Origin: Prunella strophiata
Lineage: Eukaryota; Chordata; Aves; Passeriformes; Prunellidae
NCBI GenBank assembly: GCA_036583965.1
Contig: JAZBQD010000007.1
Coordinates: forward strand, 1,054,001-1,118,000
Length of the DNA: 64,000 bases
Reading direction: 5' to 3'
This document shows, in pieces, positions 21,855-32,181 of the stretch (positions are counted from its first letter, which is position 1; each line of letters opens with the position of its first letter). A program made the translations under genes and the position numbers. Below the pieces are notes generated by a model, which was not told the origin of the DNA, ran no database searches, and saw only the letters and a list, made by a program, of their open reading frames with translations.

Positions 21855-22105
21855 GCCCGCCCGGCTGGCCCCCGGCTTGGACACAAATGTGGACATGGAT
21901 CCCCACCCAAACACTCCTCCTGCTGAGCTTGGACACCTAGAACTTCATTTTTTGCTGCCTTTAGTCCCCAGGCTGTGCCCTGAAGCCGCTGCCCAGCGAG
22001 TTTCTGGCGCTGCTCTTCCTTCCCCTCTCGGTGATGGGATGTTCGATGCTGTCTCCTTCTCCCTTCTCTTTCTTTAATCCCCAATTAGCCATGAAAGACA
22101 ATAAA

Positions 22106-23770
22106 ATTTGTGACTTCTGACCCTGCAAATTCCTGGGTTATGTTTATTCATTTCTCTTTATCCCTTAAACAGTAGTGTGGGATGTGTTTAGCATTTGCCT
22201 AATTGATTAATGTAATTAATTTTGCATGTTTGGCATTCTGCGAATGACTAACGCCCCGGTGTACCTGGTGAACTCACCTGAGGGAAAATGGGACTTGCAA
22301 GTTAAAAATGTCACTTCAGCAAGAGGAGCATCAGTTGAATTCCATCTTTCTCAAATCTTGCTGATTTGAGATCCAGTTTGTGACCAAAGTATCTCTGTGG
22401 TCCTAAAAGCCAGAGCTGGAAGTCTTTTTTTTTCCTAATGGGAATCTCCCCAGAGAATTTGTTGAGCTTTAAAGGAGGGTTTTAAAATTATTAAATAGAA
22501 CAAGATCATTCAGATTTGAAGGGACTTTAAAGTTCATCCAGTCCTACCTCTGCCATGGACAGGGACACCACCCACAAGCCCAGGTTGATCAGATTTAGGT
22601 CCAACTTGAAGGATCCAGAAATGCTGAGTCATTTTCTCTGGGTTCTATTAAAATGTGGGAAACTTTAAGAGACCAGATCAGAAATTCAATATTCTCACTT
22701 GGGGATTTGTGAAATCCTCGGGAAGGGAAGTGGCTCCAAAACTCCTCTAATGTGAAAAAAAATCCAAACCCAGCATAAACTTGGGGCTCTGGCAATGAGT
22801 TCTAAACCTAAAATTCTGCTTGGCCCTAACAGATCCCGAGGTCTTTTTCATCTTTCCACACAAATCCCGTGGCTTCCTGCCAGGCAATTCCACTTCTCCT
22901 GTAGCTATGGAATAAATTACAGCAGAGCCTTGTCAGGTGCCAGCACAGCACTGGAGCCACACCCCCGAATTCTGCGGATGCTTTTCCCAGTGATTCAAAC
23001 CCAAATTCCACTGCACAGAGCTCCGAGCATCCTTTACTCCACATGGAAATGCCTTCGGAGCCCCGGGGGCTCCTGGGAGAGGAATTTTCCTGGTACTTAA
23101 AAAATGTCTCGGCCACAGAAATGCAAAATGGAGCAGCTCCACAGAGTGTGAATCAAAGCAAAAATGCCAGAAAGGTGGACACGGTGCTTGGCAGAGCCTG
23201 GAATTGTTTCTGTGTGATGTCATCGCTCCTCCGGTGTCCCCATTCCAGACTTTCCACACATAAAAGGCTTTTCCCTGTCGTAGCCAAGGTGCTCCGCAGT
23301 TGGCAGCGAATTAATCCATTTAAATCAGGGAACAAACCTCCAAAGGTCCCATCCCCAGCCTGCCACTGTCCCCCCATGCCCGGTGCCCGCAGATTCCCAT
23401 CTCCCAGTCACTCACAGGAGCAGCACCCGCTGCTCCTCGCGGTCCCGGGGCCACCCTGGATTCCCTCCCCCTCCTCTGGAAGGACTCCTGGGCCTTTCCG
23501 TGGTTTTCCCACCGCCAGCCAGAGTCCCCTTCTGGGCGCATCACTCAGCATCCCGGCATCCCAGGTATCCGCATCCCGGGATCCCGTCTGACTAACACGG
23601 GGCAGGAGCCCATCCGAGCACGGCCAGGACTAATGAGATAATGGCCACTGCCTCTGCAGAGCGCTGGCCACACCGGGGCAAGAGCTAATTGCGGCTGATT
23701 AACCCGACAGCGAGCGCCAGGAACAAAACACACACACACACGGCAGCGGCCTCAGTGCTCAGCTATTCAT
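22106..23770. other. Intergenic, no gene seen
   Basis: A CR1 fragment, a short CA run near 23729, and otherwise unique sequence that grows GC-rich toward the next promoter. Confidence 0.5.
22500..22600 (-). mobile_element. CR1 LINE 3' fragment, reverse
   Basis: TTTGAAGGGACTTTAAAGTT, CATCCAGTCCTACCTCTGCC and ATGGACAGGGACACC. Confidence 0.65.
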
Positions 23771-23777
23771 TCCCAGG

Positions 23778-23884
23778 ACGTGCCTCATTCCCAGCAGAGC
23801 TCGGCCGCAGATAAAAGCTTTCAGCCCCAGCTCTGTGCTCAGGACTCCGACTCCCTGCTCAGCCCGTCCGTTTCTGCTCGCAGG
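23778..23884 (+). promoter_or_regulatory. Promoter and non-coding exon 1 of the CCPRPVP gene
   Basis: ACGTGCCTCATTCCCAGC at 23778-23795 precedes the TATA-like ATAAAAGC at 23811. Exon 1 ends at 23884 before GTGAGT. The 520-base intron contains a CR1. Confidence 0.75.
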
Positions 23885-24044
23885 GTGAGTTGGATTCTCT
23901 CAGATTCCTGTTTTCCCTTGGAAATAGCAAAACAAAAAAGGCGTCGGTGTTTTGTTTTCTTTTTCCCGGGCTGTTTATGCCCAAGGGCTTGGTCATCTTC
24001 GAAGGATTTGTGAGTCATGGGAGAAGCAGCTCCCGAGGAAATTG

Positions 24045-24372
24045 GGGGGGCTTAGCTTGGCGAAAAGGAGGCTTCAGGGGGAATTTTGGGCTCTGCACAA
24101 CTCCTGACAGCAGGGGGATCGGGCTCTGCTGCCAGGGGACAGGGACAGGAGGAGAGAAGCTGTGCCAGGGCAGGCTCGGGTTGGACTCGGGAGGAATTTC
24201 CTCCTGGAAAGGGAGGTCAGGGCTTGGCAGGGGCTGCCCAGGGAGGTTTGGAGTGGCCATTCCTGGAGGTGTCCAGGGGAATTCCTGGACATAGCACTCG
24301 GTGCACTGGGCTGGGCGATGTTGATCCATCACAGGCTGGACTGGATGACCCTGGAATTCTTTTCCACCCCCA
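24045..24372 (+). mobile_element. CR1 LINE fragment in intron 1 of the CCPRPVP gene
   Basis: GGAGGAATTTCCTCCTGGAA, CAGGGCTTGGCAGGGGCTGC, TTCCTGGAGGTGTCCAGGGG and GGCTGGACTGGATGACCCTG. It ends about 35 bases before the coding exon. Confidence 0.8.
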
Positions 24373-24406
24373 ATAACTCCCCAGCTTCTGTGATCTCTGC
24401 CCCAGG

Positions 24407-26227
24407 ATGCTCCACCAGAAAGGCGGCACCGACCACGACCTGTGCCAGCACCGCTCGGGCTGTGGCCACAAGGACTGGACATGGCCCGGCTCCTCCGGGC
24501 AGTGTCACGACACCCCCGAGATCTGCCCCAACCCCGGCAGCCTCAGCCACGACACCGAGGGCTCCAGCCAGAGCCCGCCCCAGGGCTGCCACCCCGGCGA
24601 GCTGTGCCCGCCCCGGCCCGCCTGCTGCCCACCCCCGCAGAGCTGCAAGCCCCGGCGGCGAGTGGAGGTGAGCCCGGTGCCCCCCGCGTGCCCCCCGCCC
24701 GTGAAGATCCACCGCCGGCCGCTGGAGCAGCACCGCCCGTGCCCGCCGTGCCCGGAGCCCGACTCGTGCGGGAAGCCCCGCAGGCGAGTGGAGCAGCGCC
24801 CCGAGCAGGATGAGGAGCCCCCCGGTGGTCCTGCAGCCCCCGCCGCTGCAGCGCCGCTGCCCCTGCATCCAGCGCTGCCCCGGCCCGGCCCTGCTGCCCT
24901 GCCCTGCTGCCCCCGGCCCGTGCCCTGCTGCCCCCGGCCCGTGCCCTGCTGCCCCCGGCCCGTGCCCTGCTGCCCCCGGCCCGTGCCCTGCTGCCCCCGG
25001 CCCGTGCCCTGCTGCCCCCGGCCCGTGCCCTGCTGCCCCCGGCCCGTGCCCTGCTGCCCCCGGCCCGTGCCCTGCTGCCCCCGGCCCGTGCCCTGCTGCC
25101 CCCGGCCCGTGCCCTGCTGCCCCCGGCCCGTGCCCTGCTGCCCCCGGCCCGTGCCCTGCTGCCCCCGGCCCGTGCCCTGCTGCCCCCGGCCCGTGCCCTG
25201 CTGCCCCCGGCCCGTGCCCTGCTGCCCCCGGCCCGTGCCCTGCTGCCCCCGGCCCGTGCCCTGCTGCCCCCGGCCCGTGCCCTGCTGCCCCCGGCCCGTG
25301 CCCTGCTGCCCCCGGCCCGTGCCCTGCTGCCCCCGGCCCGTGCCCTGCTGCCCCCGGCCCGTGCCCTGCTGCCCCCGGCCCGTGCCCTGCTGCCCCCGGC
25401 CCGTGCCCTGCTGCCCCCGGCCCGTGCCCTGCTGCCCCCGGCCCGTGCCCTGCTGCCCCCGGCCCGTGCCCTGCTGCCCCCGGCCCGTGCCCTGCTGCCC
25501 CCGGCCCGTGCCCTGCTGCCCCCGGCCCGTGCCCTGCTGCCCCCGGCCCGTGCCCTGCTGCCCCCGGCCCGTGCCCTGCTGCCCCCGGCCCGTGCCCTGC
25601 TGCCCCCGGCCCGTGCCCTGCTGCCCCCGGCCCGTGCCCTGCTGCCCCCGGCCCGTGCCCTGCTGCCCCCGGCCCGTGCCCTGCTGCCCCCGGCCCGTGC
25701 CCTGCTGCCCCCGGCCCGTGCCCTGCTGCCCCCGGCCCGTGCCCTGCTGCCCCCGGCCCGTGCCCTGCTGCCCCCGGCCCGTGCCCTGCTGCCCCCGGCC
25801 CGTGCCCTGCTGCCCCCGGCCCGTGCCCTGCTGCCCCCGGCCCGTGCCCTGCTGCCCCCGGCCCGTGCCCTGCTGCCCCCGGCCCGTGCCCTGCTGCCCC
25901 CCTGGATGGGCTGGGGGGATTCTCCCCCGGCCCAAGGGATGCTCCCACCGCCGCTCTGGGCTCGCTGCTGCTCTTTGCACATCAGATTTGGGGATCCCCT
26001 GTTGGCCCCAGCACCGACACTTTAAATTCGGGGCGTCCTCCCCTGCCGGGCTCTGGTTCCCCCTCCCGAGGCCGTTCGGACACGGATCTGCTCTCCCGGG
26101 CTTCGCCGGGCTGTGCTTTCAAGGTTGTCTGGAAGCAGCTCCAGGACTTTACGAGGAAAAAAGGAACCACTGTCACGGCAGGGGCATCACGGACTCCTGC
26201 AGCTTTATCTCTTCCCCGTGTATTTAA
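24407..26227 (+). CDS. EDC Pro/Cys-rich protein with 47 CCPRPVP repeats, doubtful C-terminus
   Basis: The acceptor CTCTGCCCCAG ends at 24405, one base before the ATG. The open frame is 606 residues. The first 160 are unique: MLHQKGGTDHDLCQHRSGCG, two C-KPRRRVE segments and CPPPVKIHRRP. Then come 47 copies of a 21-bp unit (TGCTGCCCCCGGCCCGTGCCC, CCPRPVP; 24905-25891). After the array the frame runs 110 residues through sequence that looks like 3' UTR and stops at 26225-26227, two bases before AATAAA at 26229-26234. Neighbouring genes have 200-300 bases of 3' UTR, so the true stop was probably lost by an indel at the array's 3' edge. The N-terminal half is more reliable. A cross-linked envelope role is inferred from context. 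I do not recognise the specific member. Confidence 0.7.
   Translation: MLHQKGGTDHDLCQHRSGCGHKDWTWPGSSGQCHDTPEICPNPGSLSHDTEGSSQSPPQGCHPGELCPPRPACCPPPQSCKPRRRVEVSPVPPACPPPVKIHRRPLEQHRPCPPCPEPDSCGKPRRRVEQRPEQDEEPPGGPAAPAAAAPLPLHPALPRPGPAALPCCPRPVPCCPRPVPCCPRPVPCCPRPVPCCPRPVPCCPRPVPCCPRPVPCCPRPVPCCPRPVPCCPRPVPCCPRPVPCCPRPVPCCPRPVPCCPRPVPCCPRPVPCCPRPVPCCPRPVPCCPRPVPCCPRPVPCCPRPVPCCPRPVPCCPRPVPCCPRPVPCCPRPVPCCPRPVPCCPRPVPCCPRPVPCCPRPVPCCPRPVPCCPRPVPCCPRPVPCCPRPVPCCPRPVPCCPRPVPCCPRPVPCCPRPVPCCPRPVPCCPRPVPCCPRPVPCCPRPVPCCPRPVPCCPRPVPCCPRPVPCCPRPVPCCPRPVPCCPRPVPCCPRPVPCCPPGWAGGILPRPKGCSHRRSGLAAALCTSDLGIPCWPQHRHFKFGASSPAGLWFPLPRPFGHGSALPGFAGLCFQGCLEAAPGLYEEKRNHCHGRGITDSCSFISSPCI
24905..25891 (+). repeat. 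21-bp coding minisatellite, 47 copies (CCPRPVP)
   Basis: 987 bases of TGCTGCCCCCGGCCCGTGCCC, apparently without variants, in frame with the coding exon at 24407. Confidence 0.93.
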
Positions 26228-26234
26228 GAATAAA

Positions 26235-28000
26235 GTTGAAAATTATTTAGCAAACCCTTCGGTTCCTCTCTTTCTTGGCCCCACAAGCACCACCGACATT
26301 ACAAAGAGATGTTGAAAGCCATTCAAACTCTCACGAGGAAACTCGGACATTTAAATCGGAGTCAGGGCTCTCACGGGAGGGTTTCAGCTCTGCCCGCAGG
26401 GGATTCTCCAGGCTGGGAGGTGGAAAATCCTCCCCACCGTGGTTTACCCACCCCGGGAGCTCGGGATGGGCAGATCCGGGCACCAACATCTGCTCTGCGG
26501 CCGTGCCAGCACCCTCATCCCCTGGACGGGAGCAGTGCACGGGGAGGGCATCCTCATTTACATGTTAATTATGATAATGAGCGCGTGGCCCGGCACGGGA
26601 GGGGTGGCTGTGCATGCCGGGGATGCCTTTTCGCTCCTGCAGGAAGGTGCAGGCCGGGCTCTTGCAGGTAACCTGCTCCTTCTCCTCACTTTGCCAGAAA
26701 AGCCTCCCTCAAAGGGCATGAAAATAAATAATTTAATTTCTTTCTGTTGCCTCGGCATCGCCCGGGCATGTCCTCACACAACCACCACGGAGAGCTGGGA
26801 AGGAAAAAAAGGAAATTCATCCTCATTTTCTCCACCACAACAATTTATTCTTCTTGTGTCTAATTCTAGCCAAATGTAAAACCACTAACCTGTGAAATTT
26901 ACCTTGGGAGAGCCCTTTTTTTATTGGGGATTTTCTTCCCAGCCTTTTCCCAGTTCCCAGCACAGTGACTCAGGGCCCACAGACCAAGGGTCAGCTCAGC
27001 CCTCACTTCAGGTCCAGTTTGGTCCAGTTTATCTCCCAAGCTGCTTTTAACCAGCCCTCCCATCCCAGTTACCCATCCCAGTTACCCCATCCCAGTTACC
27101 CATCCCAGCCCCTCACCCCAGTTTAAGGATTTTCCAAGTCCATCCCATTATCCAGGGTTTTAATGAAGCTGTTAAACAGCACCAGCACCAGAATCAGCCC
27201 CTTTTTCACCCCCACGTTGCTCACCCACCCAGTCCAAGCCTCCACCACTTTAACCCCAAGGCTGCTGTGGAAGACTGTGCCAAAAACCTCACAGAAGCTG
27301 GGGCAGCACCACGGGATCGTGGAATGGTTTGGGTTGGGAGAAACCTCAAAAAACCAACTTGGGGATGAGGGGAGGGGCAAGTCTGGAATGCAGAAATGGA
27401 GAGGAAACAGAATCACAGAATGGTTTGGGTTGGAAGGGACCTTAGGGATGATCTCACTGCCAACTCCCACAGGCAGGGACACCTTCCACCATCCCAGCCC
27501 TGGCCTTGGACACTTCCAGGAATGAGGCAGCCAGAAATTCCCTGGAAAAGCCTGTGTCAGGCCCTGCCCGCCCTCGCTCCCTCATGCCCAGAGCCAACCC
27601 CTTCATCACCGAAACCAACGGGCACAAATTGCTTTTGGTGACTCTGAGCTGGCTCTTCCCATCACCTGCTCGTGCTTCACCTGGAAATGCTCCTCACGGG
27701 CAGCAGGAGGGGAGGCTCAGAGCGGTGCCATCACCGCTCCTGACTCACAGGTCACCCCTGCAGAGGGTGAATAAGTCCTTTATTGCCTGTCTCACACTGC
27801 CAAAGTGGGGCTTAGGCCACCTCAGTCTTTTATGTGCCCCGCTGGGGACCGATGTTATAATTAAAAGATGCTTATCAGAAATCGTGAGTCAAGCAGAACA
27901 TGCCAGGCACCGGGAACAGCATCCAAATGGAGGAGATGTTTTGCCAATAAATAATTTAATCCTCGTTCCTGCTGCGTGTTTCATGTTCAGGGGAACACTC
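26235..28000. other. Intergenic, possible EDWM regulatory DNA
   Basis: CR1 pieces at 27130-27530 and three AP-1 sites: TGACTCA at 26967, TGACTCA at 27741 and TGAGTCA at 27885. Confidence 0.5.
27130..27530 (-). mobile_element. CR1 LINE pieces, reverse
   Basis: An interior CR1 piece (27140-27310; TTTTAATGAAGCTGTTAAAC, CTGTGGAAGACTGTGCC) is followed by two 3' ends (about 27310-27350 and 27405-27530; GAATGGTTTGGGTTGGAAGG). Confidence 0.75.
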
Positions 28001-28007
28001 AGAGCTC

Positions 28008-28080
28008 TATAAAAGCCCTTGGCCCCTTGGCCTCTCACATTCTGCTCCCCTGGGCAGCGCCTGTCTGCATTTGAGACCTG
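28008..28080 (+). promoter_or_regulatory. TATA box and non-coding exon 1 of EDWM
   Basis: TATAAAAG is at 28008-28015 and exon 1 ends at 28080 before GTGAGG. AP-1 sites TGACTCA (27741-27747) and TGAGTCA (27885-27891) lie within 270 bases upstream. Confidence 0.8.
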
Positions 28081-28438
28081 GTGAGGCTCATCCCTTCTTG
28101 GGTGGGGGTCTGGATCTGGGAGGTCTCACCTGGACCTTCAGACCATGCTCTGCCATGGGAGAAACTCTTGAGGGACCTGGGGTGGGATTTACAACAGTGC
28201 CACCACATGTGGTGGCGCCTTGTGGTTGGTTTTGTTCTTGGAGGTGAAAAATTGGGAAGGGAAGGTCAGAAAGAGGGTTTGGGTGCAATTTGGATAAAAT
28301 CTGACCAGCGTTGGGCAACTGCAAGAATTTCCTGTGGATCCAGGCCCTCAGGATAAACCCCATGGGAAATTAAACAGAACCAGAGGAGGTGCTGACACCA
28401 ACCCATCTCTTTCCCAGCTTTTTCCCCACAGCCCAAAC

Positions 28439-29314
28439 ATGATTTACTCCTCCGGAAGAGAATCCTTCTTCAACCTGAACTCCACCTGGTACGACCCCTC
28501 GGGCTCCTGGCTGGACACGCGGCGCACGCCCTTCCGCTACGGCTACGCCACCTGCTGCTCCTCGGGCTGCCAGGGCGAGGGCGTGGAGGGCATGAGGGGC
28601 CACGACTACCGCCACTACGGCTACCGGCAGCCCCGCTGCGCCGAGCGCTGCCACGGCTACTCCAGCTCCTCGGGCTCGTGCCACGGAGGGGGCGCCAGCT
28701 GCATCAGGAGGCCCACGTACAGCTACGGGGGCTCGGGGGGCTGCCAGGGCTACGGGAGGTCTGTGTGCTCTGAGAGGTGCCAGGGCTCCTCAGGCTCGTG
28801 CCATGGAGGGGGTGCCAGCTGTGTCAGGAGGCCCACGTACAGCTACGGGGGCTCGGGGGGGTGCCAGGGCTACGGGAGGTCTGTGTGCTCTGAGAGGTGC
28901 CAGGGCTCCTCAGGCTCGTGCCATGGAGGGGGTGCCAGCTGTGTCAGGAGGCCCACGTACAGCTATGGGGGCTCGGGGGGGTGCCAGGGCTACGGGAGGT
29001 CCGTGTGCTCTGAGAGGTGCCACGGGCCAGTGGCCCAGGGCGGGAAGCCGTGCTGTGGGAAGCCCGTGCAGAGCATCCCAGTGCAGAGCTGTCCCCCCCC
29101 AGTGCAGAGCTGTCCCTGTCCCCCTCCAGTGCAGAGCTGTCCCCCCCCAGTGCAGAGCATCCCAGTGCAGAGCTGTCCCTGTCCCCCTCCAGTGCAGAGC
29201 TGTCCCTGTCCCTGTCCCCCTCCAATGCAGCAGGGCTGTGTGCCCGTGGCCAAGGGCATCCCCCGCCAGCAGCAGAAGCAGATCTGCAAAGTGCCAGCCC
29301 GGAAGATCAAATAA
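28439..29314 (+). CDS. EDWM: EDWM, epidermal differentiation protein with WYDP motif
   Basis: This 291-residue protein lies in one coding exon; the ATG follows TTTTTCCCCACAG at a distance of 7 bases. The N-terminus has NSTWYDPSGSWLDTRRTPF, and the WYDP motif gives the family its name. Residues about 80-195 hold repeats of 120 bp (40 residues) with SCHGGGASCVRRPTYSYGG and GCQGYGRSVCSERC; three copies are almost identical. The C-terminal part is PVQSCPCPPP repeats, ending QQQKQICKVPARKIK, a Gln/Lys-rich tail suited to transglutaminase. It is a structural component of the cornified envelope (known of the family). The stop codon overlaps an AATAAA at 29310-29315; another is at 29487-29492. Confidence 0.85.
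   Translation: MIYSSGRESFFNLNSTWYDPSGSWLDTRRTPFRYGYATCCSSGCQGEGVEGMRGHDYRHYGYRQPRCAERCHGYSSSSGSCHGGGASCIRRPTYSYGGSGGCQGYGRSVCSERCQGSSGSCHGGGASCVRRPTYSYGGSGGCQGYGRSVCSERCQGSSGSCHGGGASCVRRPTYSYGGSGGCQGYGRSVCSERCHGPVAQGGKPCCGKPVQSIPVQSCPPPVQSCPCPPPVQSCPPPVQSIPVQSCPCPPPVQSCPCPCPPPMQQGCVPVAKGIPRQQQKQICKVPARKIK
28675..29010 (+). repeat. 120-bp coding repeat in EDWM
   Basis: Blocks at about 28675, 28795 and 28915 are almost identical, with a 120-bp (40-codon) period, and differ at only a few bases. Confidence 0.85.
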
Positions 29315-29492
29315 AGGACGTGAGGAGTGAAGGGAAACAAAGGGAACTTGTCTCTGTTGCCCCCTGTCCTGCGTTGTCACTGATCTCTGCTCTGTCCCTC
29401 TGCTTGTAACGCGCTCTAAAGTTGTGACCCACTGACGCTGTGAAATTTAAAATGCTCTTCACCTCATTTCAAAGCAAACGTGGAGAAATAAA

Positions 29493-31200
29493 AAATGCTA
29501 GCTCAAACCCCCCTCGCATCCGTTTTTATCTCCTCATGCGTCTGAGTGGCTCCTGGTCCTTCTGGTGGCCAAAGCTGGGTTTGCAGCGGCCTCACAAGGA
29601 GGCTCCGGGTTGGTTCCACCTGGTGGCTCCTCGTTCCCACTCCAGGCAATTTCCTGGTTGGTAAAGTAACAGTTTTCATCGCGGAATGTTTATGAAAGGG
29701 GATAATCAAATATTAATAAAGTTGTGTAAGAAAAATCCACATTTCATCAGAGATGGAAAAAGCCGAGGGTCTGTTTGGGACCATGAGGGTACAGCTGGAT
29801 TTGCACCATAAACCTCCAAAAAAGCCCTGGGGAAAAAAGGCAGGAAGAAGATTTGGGAATGGCTCTAAGAGGGTGAAAGCCCCCAAATTCCTGGTAAGGT
29901 CTGGTAGGGTTGGGAGAGGAATCCCCTGGGAGGATTTCTGGGGCCAAGCAGGGATGTGGAGCTGCTGTGAGTCACAGCACCCCACGTGCTTGGAGCTCCT
30001 GGCACCTCCCCAGCCCATGTGAGGGCCTCCATCCCCTCCTGGTGTCAGGACGTGGCACACAGCACCATCAGCTGCTTCTCCAGGATGGGGATTTCTCCTG
30101 CAGGAAAAGGGAAAGAAGCAAAAGCAGGTGCAGGGTGGGGGTTTTAGGGGTGGACACTGACACCACCCCAAGCCTCCCTTGCCAATCTCTGCAAAGACAA
30201 TTCCTACAAAAAAACAGCAAATTACTTCAAAAAAGCCATTTCCCACTCAGAATGGTATCCATGGATGCAGGGATGCCTCTCCAAGGAACAGGAGCTTTGT
30301 AGGGGATACAGAGAGCAGCTGTAGGGTCAGCACAGTCCTGCCCCATACCTGAGCCCAGGTGCCCCCGGGCCCTGCTCAGGTGTTTGTCTCCATCAATGAG
30401 ACAAACGATGGAACAGGTTTATCCCCATCACAGGAATCAGGGCTGTAATTAATCGTGAATAATGAGTTTCATAAGGATTTCCATTCTCCCAATGTTTGTG
30501 AAATAGCCCGAGTCGCATTCGGATTTCCTCATCTATCAGTTCCAGTGATTCAGCTCCACTGGGGACCAAGGAGTCTCCTGGACTCTGTGTTTTATTTTCA
30601 TTCAATCCAGGCTGGTTTTAATATCACAGTGGCCTCTAGAGTCCTGGAGGACATCAGGCCTGGGCAGAAAGGCATTTTTGTCCTCAAAGCAGAGCGTTGA
30701 AGATGCAGATCCCGATGCTCTTTCGCTCCGATCAGGATGTTTTCCACATCATACGGGGTTTTAAATTCCTTCTGTTTGGGTTGAAAGCCTTTAAGTAAAG
30801 AAAGGACTGGCTTGAAAAATTCCAGCACTGATTTTAGTGCTTCTTTGCTAGCTTTACTAAGAATTTTTTGTGTTTCTGTGATGCTATGCCCTGTTCAATT
30901 ATGTTTATTTTTATTACCCACCACCACGGCCTTTTTTGTTCCTTTTCTCTTTCATTTCTGGGTTTCCTTTACAACCCCACAATCCCACCTTCCCACCCTC
31001 TAACGTCTGTCCCATCTCACTTCAGGGATTTGGGCACAAGGAACAGGTAAATGCCACAACCAAAGGTGACAAAAACCATCCCGAACTGTCCCCAGCCCTG
31101 TGCCCCACCAGGGCCAGGCGTGGTGGGCAATTAACATTTTTATGGAGTAACAAGACGAATGTCAGGATATCGATCTGCTCCGTGTGTCAAAACAGCTGCA
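29493..31200. other. Intergenic, no gene seen
   Basis: Unique sequence with no supported exon. The stretch 30400-30560 is unlike any repeat in the window and would be worth testing for conservation. Confidence 0.5.
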
Positions 31201-31280
31201 CAAAAACTCCCAATTAGCTGAGCAATCAGGTCCCTCCAGTGGGGCCCCAGCTCGTTTCCGGAGGAGAAGCCCAAGCAGGC

Positions 31281-31357
31281 TTTAAAAGCCCTCGCTCCCC
31301 ATTTCTCCTCAGCGTCTCAGCTCCTCCGCGTCTCCTCTCGAGCTCCTTCCAATCCAG
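31281..31357 (+). promoter_or_regulatory. TATA-like box and non-coding exon 1 of the first EDCH gene
   Basis: TTTAAAAG at 31281-31288 takes the TATA position. Exon 1 ends AATCCAG at 31357 before GTGAGT. The intron to 32171 contains a CR1 split by a solo LTR. Confidence 0.7.
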
Positions 31358-31631
31358 GTGAGTCCAGATCCGTCAGATTTTTGCTCTCCTAATGCTCTCC
31401 GGCTTCTCCCCAATCCTGAGCTCTTGGGCACTTCTCTTCCACGTCCTATCTCCATCTCAGTCCTTCTGCCAAGTAGGAAAAATTCCTGGCTCAGGAATTC
31501 CTGGCTCTAAATCTCTCCAGCTCTCTTTTATCTTTTCTCTGTTGTTCAGGACCAAAGTTCACCCAAAGGGGCCACCACGGGCAGGTGTGCGGTGATAACT
31601 CTTCTCCCGCTCAAGAACTTGGCTTAAAACC

Positions 31632-31758
31632 ATGAAATCGTGGAATTATGGAATAATAGAAAGGGTTGGGTTAGAAGGGACCTGAAATTCACCGATTTTA
31701 GGGACGCTCTCCCCTAGCACATCCCAGGGTGCTCCAAGTCCCATCCAACACAGCCTTG
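31632..31758 (-). mobile_element. CR1 3' end, continued at 32110-32122
   Basis: Reverse-complement CR1 3' terminus (GAATTATGGAATAATAGAAA, GGGTTGGGTTAGAAGGGACC) reading to CAGCCTT. The next CR1 bases, GGACACTTCCAG, appear only beyond the LTR. Confidence 0.75.
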
Positions 31759-32109
31759 TGTGGTAGTTCAGATGGTCACAGTTGAGATGGAGATAAAATA
31801 CAAAGCAACACTCTCCATTTTCAGAAGGCTTCAAACCTGGTTTTATTCTAGCATGCATGTTTTTTATACATTCTTACAAAGCTCATAAATTTACACTTTA
31901 CTCATTGGTCGGGAAAGACAAAAAAAGTGTTCATTGGAACAGACAGTTGCAGGTTTCTCTTACAGTTGCAGGTTTCTCTTATTTCTCCTTCTTTCTCTCT
32001 TAGTTTCTGTGTCAACGAACTTGGTAGAAAATCCTTTTGGGGGTAAACATGGATCCTCTTCTCAAACTTCTCTCTGGCTCACAGAAGTTGCTGTAAAACC
32101 TCTTCCACA
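31759..32109 (-). mobile_element. Solo LTR inside a CR1, with 6-bp target duplication
   Basis: 351 bases from TGTGGTAG to CA, flanked on both sides by GCCTTG (31753-31758 and 32110-32115). AATAAA is read on the minus strand (about 31836-31841), so the LTR is probably antisense to EDCH. It interrupts a CR1 in intron 1 of EDCH. Confidence 0.75.
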
Positions 32110-32181
32110 GCCTTGGACACTTCCAGTGTCCCTGGTCCTTGCCTTCTCTCACGGATGAGTTTCCCCAGCAGGTCTCCAGCC

